Positions 54,953-64,000 of a stretch of DNA of 64,000 bases are shown here, piece after piece. Position 1 is the stretch's first letter. Each line of letters starts with the position of its first letter. Source of the stretch: Thermococcus sp. JdF3. GTDB lineage: Archaea; Methanobacteriota_B; Thermococci; Thermococcales; Thermococcaceae. Made by a program: the position numbers and the translations under genes. The notes under the pieces are model-generated. The model worked only from the letters and a program-made list of their open reading frames with translations. It had not been told where the DNA came from and ran no database searches. Location of the stretch: contig NZ_SNUK01000001.1 in assembly GCF_012027495.1 (NCBI RefSeq), positions 62,001 to 126,000 on the forward strand, in the 5' to 3' direction.

Positions 54953-55268
54953 GTCAAAACCCTCCAGAAATGATCTTTACGGCTGGCTAACCCAGAATAG
55001 GGGGCTTCAAGCAAGGGCCGCGAAACGGGCGAAGCGAAGGATAAAACACTCCCCCCTCATGGGCATCGGGGCAGAATTGGGAAGCGAGCTTATAAGGTTT
55101 TTGGGTGAGGTGCCCTTCCCGATGGACCTTGGTCACTTCTTCCGGGGTATTGTGGGGACCCCACCGGATTTTAAGGCAAGGACGATTTAAACCCGACGCC
55201 TCTTCATCTGGCTCACCTTTGCGCCTGCCCTCGTTCTTTATGACCTTTTCTCTCTTCAAGCTCGCCCT

Positions 55269-55596
55269 TTATGGCGGGGAGGAGGTCAGCTGAATCACGT
55301 AGTCTATGAACTTCCTGATCTCCTCGAGTTCCTCCTCGGGGATATCTTTGATTTTCCTATTCTTCGCCCTGTACGTCAGCAGCTTGAGGATGGCGAGCCT
55401 TCCGAGCGCCGTCCTGGTGCCTATCTCCCCTCCTTCCAGTCGTGCCATATTGCATTTGCTATGCCGTAGAACTCAGGGATGCTGTCAAGTCCCGGGTCTC
55501 CGACGTCTATGCCTCCGTTCCGAGGTACTTGTAGCGCTTCTCCCTTTCCTCCTTCGAAAGCTCCTTGGTTCTCCCCCTGATGTACGCGTGCACCAT
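55269..55596 (-). pseudogene. about 109-residue gene broken by two lost G residues
   Basis: Three open stretches on this strand join into one protein if a G is restored at about 55511-55515 and another at about 55427-55430: MVHAYIRGRTKELSKEEREK..., GIDVGDPGLDSIPEFYGIAN..., EIGTRTALGRLAILKLLTY... The start has a good GGGTGATACCG site, and each part is protein-like, so this was a real gene. Each single piece is under 60 residues. A third shift near 55280 may let it run to a stop at 55213 (ending ELEERKGHKERGQAQR). Whether the lesions are sequencing errors or true decay is unknown; the family is not recognised. The rest of 54953-55268 shows only TATA-like sequence, perhaps for ileS. Confidence 0.65.
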
Positions 55597-55669
55597 CGGT
55601 ATCACCCGGGAGAATAGTTGCTCTCAGAATTTATTGACCTTTTATTCTTAAACTACCTGTTGTTGTCAT

Positions 55670-56500
55670 TCACTCGCTGTTCCTGATCTCGTTCCATATC
55701 CCCGCCATTATCAGCGCCGCACCCAGGTAGCCCTTGGCGCTTAGGATTTCCCCTATAGTTAGAAACGCCGCAACGTGGCCGAATATGGGCTCCGCGGAGT
55801 AAATCAGCGCCGCCTTGTGCGCCCTCGTGTTCCTCTGGTGCTTCACCTGGAGTGTGAACGCTATCACCGTCGCGAAGACCGAGGTGTACAGGATTCCGGC
55901 CCATGGCAGGGGGTCCGTGGGGAACGTGAACGGCTCGGCGACGAGCGCAAAGGCCAGCGAAAAGACGAAGTTCCACGTTATCTGCCAGAAGGCCAGGCTG
56001 AGGTAGTCCTTCTCTCCAAAGCGCTGGACGAGCACTATCTGGAAGGCAAAACTCAGGGCGCACAGGACCGTGAGCATGTCGCCGTAATTGAAGTTCAGGC
56101 TCGCTCCGGAGATGAGGTAGAGGCCGGTGAGGGCTATTGCGAGCGAAGCGGCATCTCTAAGCTTGAGTCCATCCCCCAGCAGGAAGTAGGCTATGAAGGG
56201 CGTGAAGACGACGTAGAGCGAGGTTATGAAGGCGGAGTTCGAGGCCGTGGTGTACTTCAGCCCGACTATCTGAAAGCCGTGGCCGAAGAAGAGGGTCGTT
56301 CCCAGAATGAAGCCCTCCTTAAAGGTTTCCCTTCGGAGAACCTTCGAGCGGAAAATCAGCAGCATCAGGAGCGAGGCTATGCCGAAGCGGTACGCCAGAA
56401 AGAGTATCGGCGGCAGGTAGGCAAGGCTAACCTTCATGGCGGGGAAAGTGAAGCCCCATATCGCCGTGATGCCGAGGAGTACGAGCTCGGAGCGGTTCAT
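55670..56500 (-). CDS. EamA/DMT family transporter
   Basis: A 276-residue membrane protein of ten helices in two EamA repeats; ITAIWGFTFPAMKVSL opens the first and IYSAEPIFGHVAAFLTIGE closes the second. A TATA-like TCTTTTAAACC about 25 nt before the ATG suggests a leaderless message. It is the third EamA gene in the window and differs clearly from the other two in sequence. Substrate unknown. Confidence 0.87.
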   Translation of the reverse strand: MNRSELVLLGITAIWGFTFPAMKVSLAYLPPILFLAYRFGIASLLMLLIFRSKVLRRETFKEGFILGTTLFFGHGFQIVGLKYTTASNSAFITSLYVVFTPFIAYFLLGDGLKLRDAASLAIALTGLYLISGASLNFNYGDMLTVLCALSFAFQIVLVQRFGEKDYLSLAFWQITWNFVFSLAFALVAEPFTFPTDPLPWAGILYTSVFATVIAFTLQVKHQRNTRAHKAALIYSAEPIFGHVAAFLTIGEILSAKGYLGAALIMAGIWNEIRNSE

Positions 56501-56530
56501 CGAGCTAGGTTATCTGGGGGGTTTAAAAGA

Positions 56531-56839
56531 TTACTCGCCCGGCCCGTTGACGCAGGACATGTTCATGGTGAGCAGGCTTTCCACGTACCCTGACTCAAGG
56601 TTTTCCTTTATTTTATCCGCTAAGGCTTTGAACTCCTCGGGGGTGAGCGGTCTTTTGGTCTTCAGCCACTTAATTTTCCCGTCGTTCTTATCGAGGATTA
56701 CTATCTCCCCCTCCGTGATGAGGGGCACGTAGTTCATCTTTATCCCGTACAGCTCCTCAGCGAAGGTCAGCTTCGCCCTCATGAGCTCGAGGTAGTTCGC
56801 CAGGTCTTCGCCCAGAATCTTCCTGAATTCGCGCTCCAT
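56531..56839 (-). CDS. small soluble protein, unknown function
   Basis: A 102-residue charged protein with helical ends and a short strand pair in the middle (EGEIVILDKNDGKIKWLKTK). Start at MEREFRKI because GGTGGGAAG precedes that ATG; a longer frame begins five codons upstream. The C-terminus NMSCVNGPGE carries a lone cysteine. No family recognised. Confidence 0.68.
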   Translation of the reverse strand: MEREFRKILGEDLANYLELMRAKLTFAEELYGIKMNYVPLITEGEIVILDKNDGKIKWLKTKRPLTPEEFKALADKIKENLESGYVESLLTMNMSCVNGPGE

Positions 56840-56944
56840 CTTCCCACCGGTCAAATCTCAATGCACAGGTTTATTAATCTATCGGGCACATATGGGTAAA
56901 AATGCTCTTTAATTTTTCCGAAATCCAAATAAGCGCCTGTGATG

Positions 56945-56961
56945 TATCACTCCCGGTGAGA
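56945..56961 (+). promoter_or_regulatory. TrmBL1/Tgr-type operator before the GH57 gene
   Basis: TATCAC-TCCCG-GTGAGA matches the glycolytic motif TATCAC-N5-GTGATA at 11 of 12 fixed positions. It lies downstream of a TATA-like CAAATAAGC (about 56926-56934) and runs into the ribosome site GGTGAGACA, so it should repress. The position and spacing copy the malE promoter arrangement. Confidence 0.65.
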
Positions 56962-56963
56962 CA

Positions 56964-58694
56964 ATGGAGATGAAGTACGCCCACCACTTCCACGCCTACC
57001 AGCCCGGCGACATCGTCTACGTTAAAGACGGTGACGGGGATAAACCCATAGAGTACAAGGAGAGAAAAAGCCCCGTTGCGATAAGAATCCGTGGAGAAGA
57101 AGTCCGGGGTGAGAACTGGACGAGGGCGATGCTCTATTCCTACGAGCACATAGCCGATACCCTCTCTCGCATGAAGGGCGTGAGCATAGACATCGAGCCC
57201 TTCACCTTCCTGATGCTCCTTCGCTATCATAAAAGCGCCTTTGAAGAAACCGTTGAACTTCTCCGGAGATTTGACGCCGTCCCTACAATGCCATTCCACC
57301 CGATAGTTCCCCACCTTGATGAGTTTGAGCAGAGAATCCTGGCGAGGGTCTCCTTTGACTTCTACGCCCCGCTGATGGGTGACCGGCCTGTAATCGGCTA
57401 CTGGCTTCCCGAAGCGGTTATAACGAGAAGAACCGCCCAACTGGTTGAGTCATCGACGGACAAAAGGCTCGTCTTTCTCCTCGATGAGAGACAGCTCCTT
57501 TACGACTTTCCCCAGGCGAAGCACTCCTGCAACCGCTATTCAAGCTCCTTCGTCTTCGGAAGGGAATGGGGCATAAGCGACGCCTTCGCCTTCAATACGC
57601 TTGACGTTCCCGGCCTGATTAGAGAGACCCTCTCCTACCACGATGACCACAAGGAGAACCTCGGCGTTCCCTATCTAATCTTCACGGCCAGCGACCTTGA
57701 GAGCCTCCTCGGAAACCCTGCACAGCTCGACCGCTTCACCGCCTGGATGGAGGGACTTGAGAGAAACGGCGTCGAAAGGGTCTCCGCCATGGAGTTCGTA
57801 AGGAAGAAGCTCTCCGGTGAGTTCAAGCGCCTTGACGGCGAATGTTCCTTTGAGATGCCCGTTAAGGACCACTCCGCCTGGAGCGACTACTTCGATTTAA
57901 GCCTCGACGGGAAGACGAGCGATTCCCGGTGGCTTGGCTATAGACGGGCCGATGGGAAGGTTTTTGCGAGGGAAGTGGGCGGAAGGAAAATCTCCCAGCT
58001 CTGGAAGGTGGCCTTCACAGGGCTCTTCGAGGAGCTCAACAGGGCCGTGAGGCTTGGTGTTCTGAAAGGCCTCGCGGAGCTTGGGGCCGATAACGCTGAG
58101 GAGTTCCTCGTTCGCTACGCGAGGATTTTCTTCAGGGACTACTACGACCACTTTGACATGGAAACGTCTCTCGATTACGTCCTTGAACCCGTCTCCGGGG
58201 AGCGGAATGCCCTGAAGCTCGGCAGGATTTACTATCTTGCCCTCCTCGCCAACCACTCCTGCCCGCGCTTCTGGGAGAACCTGGATACGCGCGTTGCCTT
58301 CGGCAACGTCTCGGTCATGGCAAAGGCCCTCGTAGAGCTGATGGAGTACTTCGACGGCGATGAACTTCAGGGTCTCTTCATCGAGGCCTACCTCAAGCTC
58401 CTCAACTTCGAGAGCCTCTACCACCTCTGGGACCTCTCTGCTATGTCCTCCCTGGAGGGCTGGGAGACGGGTGAGAAGGCGTGGCTCGATGCGTTGAAAC
58501 CTGAGGTTCCCAACAGCGGTTACAATGTCGTGACGAGGGCGGCCCTCTACGTTGGAAAGCGCGACCTGAGGGGCGAGCTGAGAGCGTTGATTGGGCACTA
58601 CAACCTCGACTGGGCCGTCGCTGATACGGGCCACATCCCGGGCGAGGTTCACGGGGAGTGGGAGAACCGCGAGTGGTGTGAGCACCTGGGATGA
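56964..58694 (+). CDS. GH57 family glycoside hydrolase/transferase-like protein
   Basis: A 576-residue protein without signal peptide. GH57 motifs are HAYQPGD (residues 10-16), GYWLPEAVI with the likely nucleophile E150, and FLLDERQL with the likely acid D174; a long helical C-terminal part follows. It differs from branching enzyme and 4-alpha-glucanotransferase as I remember them, so the activity is open; an alpha-glucan substrate is implied by the operator upstream. It is the first gene after a small divergent gene, and no partner follows. Confidence 0.82.
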   Translation: MEMKYAHHFHAYQPGDIVYVKDGDGDKPIEYKERKSPVAIRIRGEEVRGENWTRAMLYSYEHIADTLSRMKGVSIDIEPFTFLMLLRYHKSAFEETVELLRRFDAVPTMPFHPIVPHLDEFEQRILARVSFDFYAPLMGDRPVIGYWLPEAVITRRTAQLVESSTDKRLVFLLDERQLLYDFPQAKHSCNRYSSSFVFGREWGISDAFAFNTLDVPGLIRETLSYHDDHKENLGVPYLIFTASDLESLLGNPAQLDRFTAWMEGLERNGVERVSAMEFVRKKLSGEFKRLDGECSFEMPVKDHSAWSDYFDLSLDGKTSDSRWLGYRRADGKVFAREVGGRKISQLWKVAFTGLFEELNRAVRLGVLKGLAELGADNAEEFLVRYARIFFRDYYDHFDMETSLDYVLEPVSGERNALKLGRIYYLALLANHSCPRFWENLDTRVAFGNVSVMAKALVELMEYFDGDELQGLFIEAYLKLLNFESLYHLWDLSAMSSLEGWETGEKAWLDALKPEVPNSGYNVVTRAALYVGKRDLRGELRALIGHYNLDWAVADTGHIPGEVHGEWENREWCEHLG

Positions 58695-58794
58695 TATCCC
58701 TACCCTCTCCGGGACGTTTGGTTATTTAATTTTGTTGGCCTAATCTTTAAAACCTTGCTTACCCTATCAGAAACTACCGGAGACGGGGGGGATA

Positions 58795-59016
58795 GTGTTG
58801 GAGGAAAAGAAACGCCGTGAGGGGGAGTTGTCCCTTCTGGGGCCCGTGTTGATGAAGCTCGGTGGAAAGGAGTACCTGAAGCTCAAACGCATACTCGAGG
58901 ACGCGGAGAGGAAGGGGATGGGAAAGAAGACCCTTCTTCTAGCCCTTCAGATTCCACTTCTCTCTGCTCAGGAAGAGGTAGGCTTCGTTCTCCAGCTCCT
59001 TCGGGACGTAGTCTAG
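58795..59016 (+). CDS. small protein overlapping the cca 3' end, unknown
   Basis: A 73-residue frame (start GTG) rich in charged residues, with KLGGKEYLKLKRILEDAERK in the middle. GGGGGGGATA lies before the GTG, and a box A-like ATCTTTAAAACC at 58743-58754 fits a promoter. Its last 78 nt run over the convergent end of cca, so part of the frame is a reverse reading of a real gene. Coding is likely but not certain. Confidence 0.5.
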   Translation: MLEEKKRREGELSLLGPVLMKLGGKEYLKLKRILEDAERKGMGKKTLLLALQIPLLSAQEEVGFVLQLLRDVV

Positions 59017-60306
59017 GGTTATCCCGGCGTCCCTGATGTTTTCTCTAACGCTTTTACCCATGGCAACCTGGTTCTTCTCCAGGAGTTCGGGGATAACCTC
59101 AACTATTCCCTCCCTGACAACCTTTTCCGCGAAGAGTCTCTTTCCTATAATCCACACCCTATCGTTCTTCCGGTAGAAGTCCAGGCCCCGCTCTGTGAAG
59201 AACTCGGGTCCGGGCTTTATCGTTACCCTCCCACGCTCCCTCCTGTCAACCTCCAGCATTATGAACGCCCTGCCACTTTTACGCCCGACGTTCCAGCCGA
59301 GGACTTTGAAGCCCTCCCGTGAGAGGGCCCTCTCGAAGCCCCGCGCGCTCCTCTCCAGCTGGGGGAGCAGGATGTCATCCACCAGGTCCGGGGCCTGAAA
59401 GACCAGCGTCACGAGGTGGGTTCCCTTCCTCCTCAGTTCGGCGAGGTAGCTTCCGCTTTTCTGTCCCCGCGGAAAGAAGAACCCCTCGGATGGACCCTCC
59501 AGAAACTGGGCTGCTCTGAAGTAGAAAACCCCGTAGCGTTCCCAGCCCAGGTTTGCCGCGACGTTCCGCCTGGGGTCGACGGGGTCGATGACTATCAGAG
59601 GCCTGTCGGCCTCGGCCTCACGCCTGGCGGTTTTCATGGCCGTTTCGTGCTCCCGCTTGAGCCAGTTTCCAGGGTCTATTATCTTCTGCCTCAGCATGAA
59701 GTCGGCATTTTCAAGGACTCCGAGGAATGAACCGTACCTGATGACGAGGATCTCGGCTAAGTAACCGGAGAATCCGCGGATGTATATCTCGCTCCCGTAG
59801 GCGTTTATGCCCTTCAAAAAGCGCTTGAGGAGCCTTACCTCGTCGTTCCTGCCCCTGAGGTTCTCAAAAACCCAGCGGTTGTGGAGTATCGAGCGGTCTA
59901 CGGCAGTCTTCACGTCCCTCCAGCTTTCCACGTCGTAGCAGGGAACGAGGTCGACCTTCACGCCCCTGTAACTTGCCCTCACGTAGGGATGTTCGGCGTA
60001 GGCGATTTCGTGGGAGTCGAGTCTCTCGGCGATGGTCTTGCCAAGTTCTAAACCTCTCTCCCGGAGCTCTCCCAGGGGAGTATCGAGGGGGAAAGCCAGG
60101 AAGAGGTCAACGTCGTGGTCGCCGGCCAGATAGGTGTCCTTCGCGAGGGAGCCGACGAAGTAGGGCTTAACGTCGAGGCCTAGGCTTTCGATGGTCTCCT
60201 CTGCTATGGCCTTCAGTTCCCTCATTAGGTCTTCCACGAAGGCCCTCTCCTCATCCGTTGGGCGTATTCTCGGAAGAATTTTTTGAAGAACGGCCTCGAC
60301 GTCCAT
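58939..60306 (-). CDS. cca: CCA tRNA nucleotidyltransferase, archaeal class I
   Basis: A 455-residue enzyme that adds CCA to tRNA 3' ends. The nucleotidyltransferase signature FVGSLAKDTYLAGDHDVDLF (about residues 50-69) holds the catalytic aspartates, and EHPYVRASYRGVKVDLVPCY carries the third. The following helical and tail domains are of normal length. The start is ATG at 60306 with GAGGTG upstream; a GTG two codons earlier is inside that site. It lies directly after thpR, with a gap of about 9 nt. Confidence 0.93.
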   Translation of the reverse strand: MDVEAVLQKILPRIRPTDEERAFVEDLMRELKAIAEETIESLGLDVKPYFVGSLAKDTYLAGDHDVDLFLAFPLDTPLGELRERGLELGKTIAERLDSHEIAYAEHPYVRASYRGVKVDLVPCYDVESWRDVKTAVDRSILHNRWVFENLRGRNDEVRLLKRFLKGINAYGSEIYIRGFSGYLAEILVIRYGSFLGVLENADFMLRQKIIDPGNWLKREHETAMKTARREAEADRPLIVIDPVDPRRNVAANLGWERYGVFYFRAAQFLEGPSEGFFFPRGQKSGSYLAELRRKGTHLVTLVFQAPDLVDDILLPQLERSARGFERALSREGFKVLGWNVGRKSGRAFIMLEVDRRERGRVTIKPGPEFFTERGLDFYRKNDRVWIIGKRLFAEKVVREGIVEVIPELLEKNQVAMGKSVRENIRDAGITLDYVPKELENEAYLFLSREKWNLKG

Positions 60307-60315
60307 TCCCACACC

Positions 60316-60870
60316 TCACCCGGCCAGTTCGAACCTCGCGACGGTCTCGTAGATCGGGCCCTTCGGCGTGAGCGTGCTCTTCTTCAGCTCTATGGCTTCG
60401 ACATCGAACTCGCCGAAGTCCTCGTTGGCGAGGTCTTTTAACGCCATCGCCAGTTCGAGCTTGTCCCTCACGAACTTAACCCTGCCTATGGTTATGTGGG
60501 CCACGAAGTCCTTGTCCTTCTTGAAGCCGAGCCTCCTCATCTCGCGCTCGACGTCGCTCGCTATAGCCTTAATCCCCTCGTCGTTCTCTATGCCCGCCCA
60601 GATGACGCGGACGTAGTTCGGGTTCGGGAAGACGCCGATGCCCTTAACGCGAACGCGGTGCTTTTTATGCTTCTTCGCTATCTCTCCCAAAGCTCTCTTG
60701 ACCTCCTCCGCTGTTATTTCGTCAATCTCCCCGAGGAACTTGAGCGTGACGTGGAAGTTCTCCCTCTCGACGAACTTTATCTTGGCTGATTTGCTCCCTA
60801 TCCTCTCCTGGGCCTTTAGCAGGTTATCTCGAACCTCGTCGCTGACCTCTATGGCTATGAACGCCCTCAT
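60316..60870 (-). CDS. thpR: RNA 2',3'-cyclic phosphodiesterase (ThpR, 2'-5' RNA ligase family)
   Basis: A 184-residue 2H-phosphoesterase. The two catalytic HxT motifs are HVTLKFLG (from residue 40) and HITIGRV (about 125). Family enzymes open 2',3'-cyclic phosphates at RNA ends, as in tRNA splicing, and can join half-tRNAs in vitro. It precedes cca on the same strand, so a shared tRNA-maturation operon is likely. GGTGATATG forms its ribosome site. Confidence 0.92.
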   Translation of the reverse strand: MRAFIAIEVSDEVRDNLLKAQERIGSKSAKIKFVERENFHVTLKFLGEIDEITAEEVKRALGEIAKKHKKHRVRVKGIGVFPNPNYVRVIWAGIENDEGIKAIASDVEREMRRLGFKKDKDFVAHITIGRVKFVRDKLELAMALKDLANEDFGEFDVEAIELKKSTLTPKGPIYETVARFELAG

Positions 60871-60909
60871 ATCACCACCGAGAAAAGTTGGGAGAGGGGG
60901 TTAAAGATG

Positions 60910-61374
60910 TTACTCCCTCACAACGACGGGGAACTCCTCCCAGGGGAAGACTATCCACTTGTCGGTGCGGAAGACGTAGAAGTCCGGAGCCACCTTCGTC
61001 CAGGGCTTCATGCTGAGGCAGGCGACCTTTACCTCCTTCGCCCCGGCCTTCTTGACCTCTTCGATGACGACTTCGAGGGTTTTTCCCGTGTCGCTGACAT
61101 CATCGACGATGACGACCTTCTTGCCCTCCAGCGAGCCGTGGAGCGGGATGGTTATCTTCGGCTTCTCCATCCTCTCCTCGATGTCCTTGTAGAACTTGAC
61201 GTCGATGACCTTGACCTCCAGATCGCCGAGGATGTGGCTGAGCCTCACGGCCGGGATGAGTCCGCCCCTCGCGACGCCGACGATAACGTCTGGCGTGAAG
61301 TTCTTTCTCAGCTCATCGGCGAGCGCGAAGATGGCCCTGTCAATCTGCCACCACGTGAGATAGACTTTGTCCAT
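60910..61374 (-). CDS. phosphoribosyltransferase (purine, xanthine/hypoxanthine type)
   Basis: A 154-residue type I phosphoribosyltransferase. The PRPP motif is VVIVDDVSDTGKT (residues 87-99), and GVARGGLIPAVRL is the pyrophosphate loop. Relatives salvage guanine, xanthine or hypoxanthine; the short hood does not decide which. GGAGGTGTTGTC precedes the ATG, with a box A-like CCTTAATTAGG at about 61411-61421. Confidence 0.88.
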   Translation of the reverse strand: MDKVYLTWWQIDRAIFALADELRKNFTPDVIVGVARGGLIPAVRLSHILGDLEVKVIDVKFYKDIEERMEKPKITIPLHGSLEGKKVVIVDDVSDTGKTLEVVIEEVKKAGAKEVKVACLSMKPWTKVAPDFYVFRTDKWIVFPWEEFPVVVRE

Positions 61375-61511
61375 GACAACACCTCCGAATATCCAGTGTT
61401 TGGGTGAAACCTAATTAAGGCTTTCGTCTGAGTGGCAGAAGTTAAAACCTTTGGCTTAAAAATGATGTGTTGACACAAAAATGTTGAACAGAAAAATGGA
61501 ATGAAACGGCT

Positions 61512-64000
<2,489 letters not shown>

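Noticed and set aside
52724-54973. A 749-residue open frame on the plus strand
   Set aside because: It is the complement of ileS, in a fixed codon phase with it. High GC and lack of stops opposite a long gene explain it; there is no ribosome site or family motif.
54870-55190. A 106-residue plus-strand frame ending between ileS and the broken gene
   Set aside because: The first half lies antisense to the start of ileS and there is no ribosome site. The end (IGAELGSELIRFLGEVPF) looks somewhat protein-like but is not enough to call a gene.
61430-61511. Repeated AAAAATG and TGTTGA words after nrdJ
   Set aside because: The repeats are short and AT-rich, with irregular spacing, and lie 3' of nrdJ; they are more easily explained as a T/A-rich termination region.

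Overview
The window is a 64 kb piece of a GC-rich (by eye mid-to-high 50s %) hyperthermophilic euryarchaeal chromosome, almost certainly Thermococcus. The signs are an archaeal RNase P RNA with a Pop5-type RNase P protein, archaeal primase PriS/PriL, archaeal CCA-adding enzyme, a class II ribonucleotide reductase carrying an intein, a TrmB-family sugar regulator next to a malE-malF-malG-amylopullulanase-malK cluster, GH57 enzymes, and a CGP-CTERM type C-terminus on the amylopullulanase, a signal known from Thermococcales. Genes start after GGTGAT/GGAGG sites or a leaderless distance (about 25 nt) behind a TATA-like box. I saw no tRNA, rRNA or CRISPR array.

Layout. 1-2.1 kb: a partial gene and the pyrC-pyrK pair on the minus strand. 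2.4-9.5 kb: a five-gene peptide-type ABC importer (binding protein, two permeases, two ATPases); the binding-protein gene is split by one missing base near 3065. 9.6-19.1 kb: a small membrane protein, nadE, an EamA transporter, glnA, a DUF61 protein, a surface protein with a Thr-rich stalk, rnpB, a second EamA transporter and the primase genes. 19.3-25 kb: a KaiC-like ATPase, a solitary IS200/IS605-like right-end structure, an exported protein paired with a TctA-like membrane protein, two methyltransferases and a candidate C/D box sRNA. 25-30 kb: a lipoprotein serpin, then an OPT transporter - PqqD-like - M20 peptidase operon. 30-33 kb: a metallo-beta-lactamase protein, phosphohexomutase and UPF0146.

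33-46.4 kb is a maltodextrin region: malK, amylopullulanase, malG, malF, malE (transcribed leftward from about 41.8 kb), a GH13 amylase, the TrmBL1/Tgr-type regulator and a GT5 glycogen synthase. Sites resembling the Thermococcales glycolytic motif TATCAC-N5-GTGATA lie at the malE promoter and, 13 kb away, just before a GH57 gene at 57 kb; a variant lies between the GH13 and regulator genes. The logic suggested is import of maltodextrins, their trimming, storage as glycogen, and sugar-relieved repression.

46.4-64 kb: RNase P protein 2, a radical SAM enzyme, an ATPase with tandem palindromes in its leader, an AT-rich island holding an unrecognised 485-residue protein with a nuclease-like N-terminus, ileS, a short gene broken by at least two lost G residues, a third EamA transporter, the GH57 protein, cca, thpR, a phosphoribosyltransferase, and the 3' part of nrdJ with most of an intein running off the right edge.

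The least explained parts are the AT-rich island (49.85-51.74 kb), the solo IS605-like end, and the paired proteins at 20.2-22.5 kb. I found no complete new multi-gene system that I could defend from sequence alone.
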